Shown here one piece after another: positions 25,491 to 34,071 of a stretch of 64,000 nt of DNA. Each line of letters opens with the position of its first letter. Positions within the stretch are counted from its first letter, which is position 1. Below the pieces are notes generated by a model. The model saw nothing but the letters and a program-made list of their open reading frames with translations, was not told the DNA's origin and ran no database searches. Position numbers and translations under genes: made by a program. Source of the DNA: Mycolicibacterium sp. P9-64. Its GTDB lineage: Bacteria > Actinomycetota > Actinomycetes > Mycobacteriales > Mycobacteriaceae. Location of the stretch: positions 434,001 through 498,000 of the forward strand of contig NZ_NPKO01000004.1 in assembly GCF_008329605.1 (NCBI RefSeq), given 5' to 3'.

Positions 25491-27055
25491 GCTGGCACTT
25501 CCTCTGTGTTGGTTGCGATTTCAGGCTCGTCCGTCGACACGATGGGCGTGTTGGCCGCTGGTCCGACGCGAACGGCGCGGGGCCCGTCGGGGCCGAACGC
25601 GTCGGCGGGTTCGGGGAGAAGCCACAGCAGTGCCGGGTACAGCACGGCCGCGAGACCGAGGCCGACCGGGATGCTCAGGTCGATTCCGTTGGCCAGGTTG
25701 CCGAGTGGGCCGACGAACTGTCCTGGAACGTTGACGAAGCCGATGCTGAACAAGGCCGAGACGAGCCAGGCGCCTAGCCCGCGCCAGTTCCAACCGTGGT
25801 TGAACCAGTACCGGCCACCGCGCTGGCGACGGTTGAACACCTGCAGCGCGTCGGAGTCATACCAGCCGCGGCGGACGAACCAGCCGATCATCATCACGAC
25901 CATCCACGGCGCCGTGCACGTGACGATCAGCACGGCGAATGTCGAAATGCTTTGCACCACGTTGAAGGCAAACCGCCCAACGAAGATGAAGCCAATCGCG
26001 ATGACGCCGATGAACACCGTCGCCTGCACGCGGCTGAACCGCGGGAACACGCTGGAGAAGTCCAAGCCGGTGCCGTACAGCGACGTGGTCCCGGTCGACA
26101 TGCCGCCGATCAAAGCGATCAGGCACACCGGGACGAAGTACCAGCCCGGTGAGACCGCAAGCAGACCACCGACGTAGTCGCCGTCGTCCATGAACGACGA
26201 TGCGTTGGTGGCGACGACCGTCGCGGTGACCAGACCGAACAGGAACGGCACCAGCGTGGCGAGCTGAGCCAGGAACGCCGCCGACATCGACCTCCACGCG
26301 GGCGTCTCACGCGGAATGTAGCGCGCCCAGTCCCCGAGGAAGGCGCCGAACGAGACGGGATTCGACATCACGATCAGCGCGGCGCCGACGAACGACGGCC
26401 AGAACAGGGCGTTGGTGGCGGCATCGGCGCCGGGACCGTAGATGCCCGGGTAGCCGGGATCGAAGGTGCCCGCGAAGGCAAAGATGCCGAGTAGGAACAG
26501 CACGGTCGCGGCGATGACGGCGATCTTGTTGACCAGCAACATGAATCGGAAACCGTAGATGCAGACCACCAGCACCAGCAGTGCGAAGACGCCGTAGGCG
26601 ACGGCGACGGTGAAGTCGTTGTCCGGCAGACCGATTGCGCGGTTGGCGCCGCCGACGAGCACGTCGCCCGAGCTCCACACCGAGATGGAGAAGAACGCGA
26701 TGGCGGTGAGCAGCGACAGGAACGATCCGATGACGCGGCCGTGTACCCCGAGGTGCGCTGACGACGACACCGCGTTGTTGGTGCCATTGCGGGGACCGAA
26801 CAACGCCATCGGCGCCAGGATCGTCGCTCCGGCCGCCAGGCCGAGCAGCGTCGCGAGCAGCGCATCGCGGAAGGACAGCCCGAAGATGATGGGGAAGCTA
26901 CCGAGGACGACGGTCGCGATGGTGTTCGCGCCGCCGAACACCAGGCGGAAGAGGTCCAGTGGTCGCGCGGTGCGCTCGGCGTCGGGGATCGGCTCGACGC
27001 CGTGCGTCTCGACGTCGGTGATCTTGGGTGGCGTCGAAAGGGACTCTGACGACAT
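25487..27055 (-). CDS. NCS1-family permease (purine-cytosine permease type)
   Basis: This 522-residue protein has 12 predicted helices and the NCS1 hallmark near the N-terminus ([21 protein letters not shown]), followed by [20 protein letters not shown]. The family imports nucleobases, allantoin, hydantoins or related nitrogen compounds with protons or sodium. It is the second gene of the operon, 17 bp after the SnoaL-like gene and overlapping the ureohydrolase. Its likely cargo is a guanidino or amine compound fed to the next two enzymes. This is inferred from the context. Confidence 0.87.
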   Translation of the reverse strand: MSSESLSTPPKITDVETHGVEPIPDAERTARPLDLFRLVFGGANTIATVVLGSFPIIFGLSFRDALLATLLGLAAGATILAPMALFGPRNGTNNAVSSSAHLGVHGRVIGSFLSLLTAIAFFSISVWSSGDVLVGGANRAIGLPDNDFTVAVAYGVFALLVLVVCIYGFRFMLLVNKIAVIAATVLFLLGIFAFAGTFDPGYPGIYGPGADAATNALFWPSFVGAALIVMSNPVSFGAFLGDWARYIPRETPAWRSMSAAFLAQLATLVPFLFGLVTATVVATNASSFMDDGDYVGGLLAVSPGWYFVPVCLIALIGGMSTGTTSLYGTGLDFSSVFPRFSRVQATVFIGVIAIGFIFVGRFAFNVVQSISTFAVLIVTCTAPWMVVMMIGWFVRRGWYDSDALQVFNRRQRGGRYWFNHGWNWRGLGAWLVSALFSIGFVNVPGQFVGPLGNLANGIDLSIPVGLGLAAVLYPALLWLLPEPADAFGPDGPRAVRVGPAANTPIVSTDEPEIATNTEEVPA

Positions 27056-27072
27056 CGTGGGTTCCGTTCTGG

Positions 27073-27471
27073 TCAGGCGCCGGCGGGCATGGGCGAGAGG
27101 TGCTCGTGCACGGCGAGAAGGCGGTCGCCGTCGAGCACGAAGACGATGGACTCGCGCTCGCGCAGCGTGGTCTCCTCGCCGTCGACCGACGTGACCGTGT
27201 CGCAGGTATGGGTGAGCACGGCGAAGTTTCCGTAGTTCTGCACCAGGCGATCGCTACTGATGCACGACACCACGCGCCACCCGGAGTCGAGCCAGGACGC
27301 CCACACGGCCTCGTAGGCGGCGCGGTCGCCGAAGCGGCTGCTCTCCGGGTGAAACACGAACGTCGCATCGGGGGTGAAGCACGCGAAGTACGCCTCGGTG
27401 TCGTTCGCCGCGAACGCCGCGATGAGTTCGTCGGTTGCAGTCAAAACCTGGTCGCTGGTCAGCGTCGCCAT
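27073..27471 (-). CDS. SnoaL/NTF2-like protein
   Basis: This 132-residue protein has the alpha+beta barrel pattern of the SnoaL-like (DUF3225/4440) group. An N-terminal helix (TATDELIAAFAANDTEAYFACF) is followed by strands ending in ESIVFVLDGDRLLAVHEHLSP. Such domains act as small hydrolases, isomerases or binding modules. It is the first gene of the operon and is divergent from the Lrp regulator. Its likely role is an accessory enzyme in the same catabolic route. No catalytic residue set is certain. Confidence 0.78.
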   Translation of the reverse strand: MATLTSDQVLTATDELIAAFAANDTEAYFACFTPDATFVFHPESSRFGDRAAYEAVWASWLDSGWRVVSCISSDRLVQNYGNFAVLTHTCDTVTSVDGEETTLRERESIVFVLDGDRLLAVHEHLSPMPAGA

Positions 27472-27561
27472 GGAATCCCCGTGTCTGTGAAGGGCCTGGG
27501 TATGTGTCGCAGATCACTGTAGGTCCGGCGCCATGACCGCACAAGCAGTTCGTTCGTTACG

Positions 27562-27586
27562 GGCACATTTCTGATCACGATGTGCC
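27562..27586. promoter_or_regulatory. Lrp-type inverted repeat between the catabolic operon and its regulator
   Basis: GGCACAT (27562-27568) and ATGTGCC (27580-27586) are perfect inverted arms with an 11-bp AT-rich spacer that itself contains TGATCA. The site lies between the SnoaL-like gene (start 27471) and the Lrp gene (start 27699), the expected place for Lrp/AsnC binding. Confidence 0.6.
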
Positions 27587-27663
27587 AGGAACTTGCGGAT
27601 TATCCGAACAAACATGGCAAAGTAGCCGGTTGCAGCGATCGATTAGTCATATGGGCCGGGTCT

Positions 27664-27673
27664 AAAGATCTTT
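27664..27673. promoter_or_regulatory. AAAGATCTTT palindrome near the lrp start
   Basis: A perfect 10-bp palindrome lies 26 bp upstream of the Lrp start codon, in AT-rich DNA with few G/C. It may be a second regulator site or part of the lrp promoter. Confidence 0.4.
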
Positions 27674-27698
27674 CGATGAATTTCGGCGGGAGGCGGCA

Positions 27699-28595
27699 AT
27701 GGACGAGGTAGACGAGGCAATCGTGGCGTTGTTGGAGGTCGACGGGCGCCTGACCCACCGTGACATCGCGCGCACGATCGGGCTGTCCCGCTCGTCGGCG
27801 GCGGCCCGGGTGCAGCGGCTGCTCGCCACCGGACAGGTCGTGGTGCGCGGCGTCGTGCATCCCGCGGTGATCGGCAGGGGCGCGTTGGCCCACGTCAGTC
27901 TCGCCGTGCGTGGACATGCCGCACCGCTGGCCGCGGAGATCGCCAGGCGCGAGGACGTGCCGTTCCTGTCGCTGACCAGTGGGCCGTATGGGTTGGTCGC
28001 CGAGGTGCGCGCCGCAACGCCGCGCGACGTGGATCGGACGATCTCCGAGTTGCGCTCACTGGACGCGGTGACGGGCGTGGACACCCTGACCTACGTCGAG
28101 GTCGTCCGCGACGTGATCGGACCCGTTGGCGACGTGAGCACGGACGTCGACGCCGTCGACCTGGCGCTGCTGCGCGCGCTGCAGGACGACGGCCGGGCGT
28201 CCTACGTCGACCTCGCCGAGGTGGTGGGCCTCTCGGCGGCGGGGGCCCGCAGGCGCGTCGTCCGCCTCGTCGAGGCGCAGGTCGTCCGTGTTGGCGCGGT
28301 CGTACGGCACTCCGGGCAGGATCGACAGAGCGCGATGGGCGTCGGCATCCGCCTCGCCGGAGACCATCTCGAGGTCGTCGACGCGCTCAAGGCCATGTCG
28401 TCGGTGATCTTCGTCGCCCGCACGCTCGGACGGTTCGACGTGCTCGTCACGGTGCGCGCATTCTCCGCGGCGCAACTCGTCGAGTTGCTCGATACCGTGC
28501 GAGCTCTGCCAGGGGTCAACGAGATCGACAGCTGGGCGCACCTCCAGGTCGTCAAGGAGAGCTACGCATCAGGACTCGGTGACCCGGTGGTGTGA
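27699..28595 (+). CDS. Lrp/AsnC-family regulator with two fused Lrp units
   Basis: This 298-residue protein is about twice the usual 150. The first unit has a helix-turn-helix (THRDIARTIGLSRSSAAARVQRL, residues 19-41) and a ligand-binding segment to about residue 140. The second unit starts near residue 145 (DAVDLALLRALQDDGRASYVDLAEVVGLSAAGARRRVVRL, then the RAM-like C-terminus). Tandem Lrp proteins of this kind act as single-chain dimers. It is divergent from the guanidino operon and the likely amino-acid sensor for it. The GTG/ATG start at 27699 is preceded by GGCGGGAGGCGGCA. Confidence 0.85.
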   Translation: MDEVDEAIVALLEVDGRLTHRDIARTIGLSRSSAAARVQRLLATGQVVVRGVVHPAVIGRGALAHVSLAVRGHAAPLAAEIARREDVPFLSLTSGPYGLVAEVRAATPRDVDRTISELRSLDAVTGVDTLTYVEVVRDVIGPVGDVSTDVDAVDLALLRALQDDGRASYVDLAEVVGLSAAGARRRVVRLVEAQVVRVGAVVRHSGQDRQSAMGVGIRLAGDHLEVVDALKAMSSVIFVARTLGRFDVLVTVRAFSAAQLVELLDTVRALPGVNEIDSWAHLQVVKESYASGLGDPVV

Positions 28596-28608
28596 CATCG
28601 TGATCGGC

Positions 28609-30978
28609 ATGGCGGCGTCGGAGGTGCGGGGTTCGCAGCTCGTCATGACCGACGAATTCTGCGACGCCCTCGCGCTTCTCGGTGGCGGACGGCACGTGTT
28701 CCTCACCGGCAAGGCAGGCACGGGCAAGTCGACGCTGATCCGCCGGTTCATCTCCGAGACCGACCGCAACGTGGTCGTCGTCGCTCCCACCGGCATCGCC
28801 GCCCTCAACGTCGACGGCTACACCATCCACCGGTTGTTCAGCTTCTCGACGACCACCAGCCTCGAGGACGTCCGCACCGGCCGGTACTACCCTGGCCGGT
28901 TCGCGAAGATCCTCGGCTCGCTCGACACCCTCATCATCGACGAGGCCTCGATGGTGCGCGCCGACCTCTTCGACCAAGTGGCCGCCGCGCTGCAGAGGTT
29001 CGGGCCCGTGCCGGGCACGCCGTTCGGTGGGGTGCAGATCGTGCTCGTCGGCGATCTCTACCAGCTGCCGCCGGTCGTGCACGAAGCCGAGGCCGGGTAC
29101 CTGAACGCCCGCTACGCGACGCCGTACTTCTTCTCGGCGGACAACTTTCGGTCTTCAGACTTCCCGACTGTGGCGCTCACCACGGTGTTCCGCCAACAGG
29201 GTGATGACCGAATGGCCGCGATTCTCAACGAGATTCGCGAGGGCGTTCTGGTCGGTCATGCACGGGATCAACTGAATGCCCGCACCGACCCCGACTTCGA
29301 ACCGCCCGACGACGAGTTCTGGCTAACGCTGGCGCCGACGAACCGGCTGGTGACGGCCAGGAACCGGCAGCGCCTCGAGCGGCTGCCCGGCGACGAGATC
29401 ACCTATCTTGCCAAGCAATCCGGTGATCTCAGCCTGTTCGACCCGCCGGTCGAGGAGACCCTGCGCTTCAAGGTCGGCGCGCAGATCATGATGCTCAACA
29501 ACGACCAGTTCGATCGATGGGTCAACGGCACCCTTGGCCGCGTGACCGGCGCCCGACTGGACGACGGACTGGTCATCACGGTCGACTTCACCAACGGCGA
29601 GACCGCGGACGTGCGGCCCTACACCTGGGAGGCGACGCGTCCGGTCGTCGATGGGGGAGCGCTGCGCCGCGAAGTGATCGGCACCTACACCCAGCTGCCG
29701 TTCAAGCTGGCGTGGGCGATCACCATCCACAAGAGTCAGGGCCAGACGCTCGACCGCATGGTCGTCGACCTCAGCGGCGGCATGTTCTCCTTCGGTCAGC
29801 TCTACGTCGCGCTCAGCCGATGTACGTCGATGAGCGGGTTGGTGCTCAAACGCCCTGTGCTGCCCAAGGATCTGCGGACCGACAAGCGCGTCGTCAGGTT
29901 CCTGCGGCAGGCGGTGGCCGACGAGCGTCCCCGGCGTTACTGCGGGATCGGCATCCTCACCGTCGGCGACGAGGGCCGGATGTCGCGGCCCCGACCGGTC
30001 GAGTTCGCGGTGGCATTCGACGACGGCACCGCGATCAGCACCCTGATCAACCCTCAGCGCGACCTTGCCGACGCCAAGCAGGCCTACGGCATCACCGTGT
30101 CCGACGTGCTGCTGGCTCCGACATTGGCCGAGGCGTGGGAGGTCATCGCACCGATGCTGGCAGGCTGCACCCCTGTCGGCGTCGGGATCGACGAGACGTT
30201 GGGCCTCGTCGACTTCGAACTCAAGCGACTTGGTCTCGTCGTGGCCACGCCGTTGGGCGCCGAGGTGCGCCAAGGCGTGGCGGCGGGCACCGCACTGGAG
30301 CGGGCTCGGGCAGCGTTGGATGCGTTCTCCGGCATGGACTCACCGGATTTGGGCGCGTCGCCGTTCGACGAACCCGAGGCCGGCGAGTCGATCTCCGGAC
30401 ACCTCGTCAGCCGCGACCCCGACGTCGCAACACCGGCGTCGGTCCACCTCCCCGGGCTTTCAGCGCTGCTCGACGTCAGCCGCCGCGTCGGCGCGACCCT
30501 CTTGGGGATCGCCGGGGACGACGGTGCCATGGACACGCCGTGGCACCTGGCGGCCCGACAGTCGGTGGCCGACCAATTGCGCGCCGCCGCGTCGCGCGTG
30601 CCCATGACGGTGGAGGCGCTCGATCGGCTGCGCGCGGTCGAGGAGTCGCTGGACGTGGCGATCGTCGACGAATCGGTCGAAGCGGCGCTCGGCGGCGACG
30701 ACATCGGGGCGATCCTCGTGCCGGGTGCTCGGGTGTGCTTCACCGGTACCGCCGAAGACTCTCGGGGCCGCATCGTCGAACGTGACGAGATGCAGCGCAT
30801 GGCCGCTGCCGCAGGGTTGGTGCCCGTGCCGTCGGTCACCAAGACGCGCTGTGAGGTCCTGGTCACCGCCGAGGTCGGCACCCAATCCGGCAAGGCGCGC
30901 AAGGCGCTCGATTGGGGCAAGCCGGTGTTCTCGGCGGCGGAGTTCTTCGCCTGGCTCGCCGAGGGCAAGCGCGGTTAG
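28609..30978 (+). CDS. PIF1-like helicase fused to degenerate DnaQ-like and BRCT domains
   Basis: This 789-residue protein starts at ATG 28609 (GTG 28600 and GTG 28579 are upstream alternatives, ATG 28645 downstream). Residues 34-42 hold Walker A (GKAGTGKST) and about 111 the DEAS Walker B (LIIDEASMVR). The UvrD-C2 motif AITIHKSQGQTLDRMV is near 375 and a further VALSRC follows. This is an SF1B PIF1/RecD2-like helicase. From about residue 465 to 545 the pattern of a DnaQ-type exonuclease appears (INPQRDLADAKQAYGITVSDVLLAP), but the acidic catalytic residues are missing. Residues about 705-785 form a BRCT domain (RVCFTGTAEDSRGRIVERDEM). It probably works in DNA repair or replication fork processing. 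It lies 13 bp after the Lrp gene, probably by chance rather than function. Confidence 0.82.
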   Translation: MAASEVRGSQLVMTDEFCDALALLGGGRHVFLTGKAGTGKSTLIRRFISETDRNVVVVAPTGIAALNVDGYTIHRLFSFSTTTSLEDVRTGRYYPGRFAKILGSLDTLIIDEASMVRADLFDQVAAALQRFGPVPGTPFGGVQIVLVGDLYQLPPVVHEAEAGYLNARYATPYFFSADNFRSSDFPTVALTTVFRQQGDDRMAAILNEIREGVLVGHARDQLNARTDPDFEPPDDEFWLTLAPTNRLVTARNRQRLERLPGDEITYLAKQSGDLSLFDPPVEETLRFKVGAQIMMLNNDQFDRWVNGTLGRVTGARLDDGLVITVDFTNGETADVRPYTWEATRPVVDGGALRREVIGTYTQLPFKLAWAITIHKSQGQTLDRMVVDLSGGMFSFGQLYVALSRCTSMSGLVLKRPVLPKDLRTDKRVVRFLRQAVADERPRRYCGIGILTVGDEGRMSRPRPVEFAVAFDDGTAISTLINPQRDLADAKQAYGITVSDVLLAPTLAEAWEVIAPMLAGCTPVGVGIDETLGLVDFELKRLGLVVATPLGAEVRQGVAAGTALERARAALDAFSGMDSPDLGASPFDEPEAGESISGHLVSRDPDVATPASVHLPGLSALLDVSRRVGATLLGIAGDDGAMDTPWHLAARQSVADQLRAAASRVPMTVEALDRLRAVEESLDVAIVDESVEAALGGDDIGAILVPGARVCFTGTAEDSRGRIVERDEMQRMAAAAGLVPVPSVTKTRCEVLVTAEVGTQSGKARKALDWGKPVFSAAEFFAWLAEGKRG

Positions 30979-31823
30979 GCCATGTTGGCGACGAGTTGTC
31001 CGGTCTCACCGAATAATTCGGGCCGCCAACGCTCCAGCAGAGCGGTGTTGTCGACGTCATTCGGGTGGAAGCCCACCTTGTTGTACTGCCGGAGTCGACG
31101 GCGTAGAGAACGTTTCAGGAAGGGTGAGCGGCGAAGTGCCCAGAGGCTGCGAACCAGCCGAACGGGGTTGTAGGTACTGCGGTCTCGTAGCAGCGAGAGC
31201 GTGGTGAACACCACGACGCTGCCGAAGAAGGTCAGCGTGACCATCCGCATCGTCCAGATTCGGCGCCGTTCGGTCCCGCCGACGGCCCGGTACACGTCGA
31301 ATGCCACCGCGCGATGCTCGGACTCCTCGTAGGCGTGCCACAACAACATCTTTCGCACCTCGGTGGAGCCAAGCAGGGCCTGCGCATCCTCATCGCCAAG
31401 GAGCGATTCGGCGAGAACCGCGGTGAAGTGCTCCAAGGCTGCCGTCATCGCGAGGCAGGTGAGCGGAGAGAACAGGCGCTCGTCGCGGGCCAGCGCCCGA
31501 GCGGTCATCCGGTCGTTGAATCCCGTGGGATAGCCCATCTCCTGCAGGCGCTCGTTGAGGGCGACGTGCTCGCGGCTGTGCGTCACCTCCTGCCCGATGA
31601 AGCCCTTCACCTGGTCCTTGAGCACCGGGTCCGTCACCCGATCGGCATGGCGGCGCACCGACCGGACGAAGAAGTCCTCGCCCTCGGGGAACGTGGCGGA
31701 GAGGTAGGCGATGATGTGGCTCATCAACAGGTCACCCTGGACGTAGTGCCGTTGCAACCCCCCCTCGGGGTAGTCGAAGTGGATGCGGCGTGCACGGATC
31801 GGCAATGCGTTGGTTTCAGTCAT
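30975..31823 (-). CDS. Metal-dependent hydrolase (PF10118-like)
   Basis: This 282-residue protein starts with RARRIHFDYPEG, the family opening. Conserved histidine/glutamate positions occur in QEVTHSREHVALN (near 78-90) and in ALEHFTAVLAE and HAYEESEHRAVAFD (near 127-175), which suggest a di-metal site of the ferritin-like type. The basic C-terminal part follows a hydrophobic stretch (TFFGSVVVFTTLSLL, about 197-211). It overlaps the TetR gene by 8 bp and ends against the helicase gene (4 bp overlap with convergent stops). Substrate unknown. Confidence 0.78.
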   Translation of the reverse strand: MTETNALPIRARRIHFDYPEGGLQRHYVQGDLLMSHIIAYLSATFPEGEDFFVRSVRRHADRVTDPVLKDQVKGFIGQEVTHSREHVALNERLQEMGYPTGFNDRMTARALARDERLFSPLTCLAMTAALEHFTAVLAESLLGDEDAQALLGSTEVRKMLLWHAYEESEHRAVAFDVYRAVGGTERRRIWTMRMVTLTFFGSVVVFTTLSLLRDRSTYNPVRLVRSLWALRRSPFLKRSLRRRLRQYNKVGFHPNDVDNTALLERWRPELFGETGQLVANMA

Positions 31824-32484
31824 GGTCGGGTCCTCTTCCTGGGATACCGCTCCCCATGGCGGGGTCCAGCCGGGTCAACATCTCGGTGAAGAACGCACGC
31901 ACCTCGGCGACTCTCTCGCGTTGGGCCTGCTGGGTCATGTCGTAGAGGCCAAGTCCGTCGTAGACGGCGGTGACTGTCCGGAGCAGCACGGCTGCATGGG
32001 GTTTGGCCGCGATCTCTGGGATGACCTCGCTGGCCGACTTGAGTAGCACTTCGCTGTAGACGTCGTCCCAGTTCGCCATCAGCGCGCGCAGTTCGGAGTC
32101 GTGTCGCGCCGCGATCGACAACTCCATCAAGGCTCGGCACTCGGGTTGCTCGTAGAACGACCACAAGATGTCGAGTGCGGCCAGCGGTGTGCGATCTTTC
32201 GGGTCGAGGCTCGACATGCGCGATTCGAAATCGGCTGCACGCTTGTCGACCAGGTGGCCGGCTGCCGCATTCACCAGCGCCGCCTTGGTCGGGAAGTGGT
32301 GTGCCAGCGCTCCGCGGGATACCTTGGCGCGCCTGACGACATCGTTGGTGGAGGTCGCGGCGTAGCCCTTGTCGGCGATGCACCAGATGACGGCCTCCAT
32401 CAACCGCAACCGCATGGCCTCCACCCGCTCTGCGCGTGGAATGCGAACACGTTCTTCGGAGTGCCGTCTCCTGGATCCGGGCAT
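31816..32484 (-). CDS. TetR-family transcriptional regulator
   Basis: This 222-residue protein has the helix-turn-helix at about residues 47-69 (TNDVVRRAKVSRGALAHHFP). The C-terminal part is hydrophobic and helical, as in ligand-binding TetR domains. It is the first gene of a two-gene operon with the metal-dependent hydrolase. A 26-bp inverted repeat lies just 23 bp upstream of its start, so it probably represses itself and the divergent methyltransferase. The true effector is unknown. Confidence 0.88.
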   Translation of the reverse strand: MPGSRRRHSEERVRIPRAERVEAMRLRLMEAVIWCIADKGYAATSTNDVVRRAKVSRGALAHHFPTKAALVNAAAGHLVDKRAADFESRMSSLDPKDRTPLAALDILWSFYEQPECRALMELSIAARHDSELRALMANWDDVYSEVLLKSASEVIPEIAAKPHAAVLLRTVTAVYDGLGLYDMTQQAQRERVAEVRAFFTEMLTRLDPAMGSGIPGRGPDHD

Positions 32485-32507
32485 GCCACGAAGCTACTGC
32501 GAATTTA

Positions 32508-32533
32508 ACAAACAGGCAAGCCTGCCTGTTTGT
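32508..32533. promoter_or_regulatory. TetR operator, 11-bp inverted repeat
   Basis: ACAAACAGGCA (32508-32518) and TGCCTGTTTGT (32523-32533) are perfect inverted arms with a 4-bp spacer. They lie between the TetR start (32484) and the methyltransferase start (32590), where they could cover both promoters. Confidence 0.82.
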
Positions 32534-32589
32534 GATGAGACAAGCGATTCATTCAAGACCGCCCGCGTCGAGCAGGCCAGACTCGTGCC

Positions 32590-33240
32590 ATGAGCACAGC
32601 ATCGTTCACCCCCGCACTCGGCCGTGTCGCACCCGCACGGCTCTTCGACTACGTGGTCGTGCTGACCCGCGAGCGACTGTGGCGTGCGTTGGCCGCCATG
32701 TACGTGGCTCCGCAGCCTGGCCACGTGATCGCCGACGTCGGTTGTGGCACTGGATCGTTGGCGTTGTTGCTGAGCCGAGTGGAGCCGAGCGCATCCATCG
32801 TCGGGCTGGACCCGGATCCCGAGGTGCTGGCCGTGGCGAGGCGCAAGGCAACCGCAGACGCGAGGGTGGAGTGGCGCGTCGGCATGGGCGATGCCCTGGT
32901 GGAGATCCTTGGTAGGGCCTCCGTGGACACCGTCGTGTCCAGCCTGGTGCTGCATCAGTGTCCACTCCCGACGAAGCGCGCAATGCTGGCGTCGATGTTC
33001 GCCGCGCTGAAGCCAGGCGGGAGGCTGGTGATCGCCGACTACGGCTTGCAGCGGACGACGTTGATGCGCTCGGCGTTTCGCATCGTGCAGCTTGCCGACG
33101 GCAAGGAGGACACCCAACCCAACGCCGAAGGCGCACTTCCCGACCTGATGTCCGATGCCGGGTTCAGCGACGTGCGTGAGGCCGAAGTGGTGCCCACCGT
33201 CAGCGGCTCGATCTCGGTCTACGTTGCGCGCAAGGACTGA
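32590..33240 (+). CDS. SAM-dependent methyltransferase (class I)
   Basis: This 216-residue protein has the class I SAM-binding motif VIADVGCGTGSLALLLS near residue 47 and the later acidic residue in VGLDPDPEVLAVAR. Motif-like segments DTVVSSLVLHQC and LKPGGRLVIADYG follow, the pattern of ubiE/Coq5-like small-molecule methyltransferases. It is divergent from the TetR operon and shares the 26-bp operator. Its 3' end overlaps the antisense AraC gene by 22 bp. The acceptor is unknown. Confidence 0.82.
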   Translation: MSTASFTPALGRVAPARLFDYVVVLTRERLWRALAAMYVAPQPGHVIADVGCGTGSLALLLSRVEPSASIVGLDPDPEVLAVARRKATADARVEWRVGMGDALVEILGRASVDTVVSSLVLHQCPLPTKRAMLASMFAALKPGGRLVIADYGLQRTTLMRSAFRIVQLADGKEDTQPNAEGALPDLMSDAGFSDVREAEVVPTVSGSISVYVARKD

Positions 33241-33917
33241 TCGCGCAGCACCGGAAGGATCATGGCCGGGGTGAGGCCCATCATCTCCCGCATCTGCCGG
33301 GTGAGGTGCGCTTGGTCCGAGAAGCCCGCCGTGCTCGCCGCTTCGGCCAGCGACTGGCCCGCCAGCAGCGCCTCGGCCGCGCGTAGCAGCCGAGTCCAGA
33401 CTTTCCACCGCGCCAGCGGCATGCCGAGCTGAGAGCGGGCCAGCGCACGCAACCGCTGCGGAGAGAGTCCGACGTCGGCGGCCAGGCTGGGCAATGAGGC
33501 GCTGCGATCGCTCAGCGCATTCAGTGTCCGAACCAGTCGTGGGTCGAGTTGGCTGTACTGCCCAACGCCTGCACGACTCAGGTCTTCCTCGCGCAGGTCG
33601 CGCAGTTCGGGGGCGGCCGTGATGCCGGTTCCGTGGCGCTCACGCAACCCGTCGGCGAAGACACAGTGTGGCTCGATGAAGTAGGTGAGCACGTCCGGGC
33701 TGGCTTGCAGGCTGTGCGGCGCCATCGGCGCCACGACTAGAGCTGCGGCCTGGTGCATGGTGCCCGATGCGTCCACGATGGCAACCTCCTCGTGCCCGCC
33801 GACGGCGATCTGAAAGGCAGCGTGACGATGCAGGTGGCCCGTGGACGTCGCGCCGCGGTACACGGCAAAGCCTTCGCCGACGACGAATCGCGAGTCCACG
33901 ACACGATGATCCTCCAC
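33219..33917 (-). CDS. AraC-family transcriptional regulator
   Basis: This 232-residue protein has a cupin-like N-terminal domain (STGHLHRHAAFQIAVGGHEEVAIVD), suited to binding a small ligand. The C-terminal AraC double helix-turn-helix contains LAADVGLSPQRLRALARSQLG and LAEAASTAGFSDQAHLTRQM. The start is uncertain: GTG 33917, or GTG 33899 that follows GGAGG at a spacing of about 12. The gene overlaps the methyltransferase end by 22 bp on the other strand and is divergent from the proline-rich protein. Its targets are not clear. Confidence 0.83.
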   Translation of the reverse strand: MEDHRVVDSRFVVGEGFAVYRGATSTGHLHRHAAFQIAVGGHEEVAIVDASGTMHQAAALVVAPMAPHSLQASPDVLTYFIEPHCVFADGLRERHGTGITAAPELRDLREEDLSRAGVGQYSQLDPRLVRTLNALSDRSASLPSLAADVGLSPQRLRALARSQLGMPLARWKVWTRLLRAAEALLAGQSLAEAASTAGFSDQAHLTRQMREMMGLTPAMILPVLRDQSLRAT

Positions 33918-34071
33918 TCGGGCGACGTGCCCCGAACATCACTTAGTCGCTGTAACGAATCCGTCGAACCGCCGATTGATTGGTAGAGCAAAAGACGCGC
34001 CGCGGCAGCTGCTGGTCCCGGACCAGCCTCGGGGGAGATGGCTGCGCATGGCACAGAGGAGCAGATGCAGG

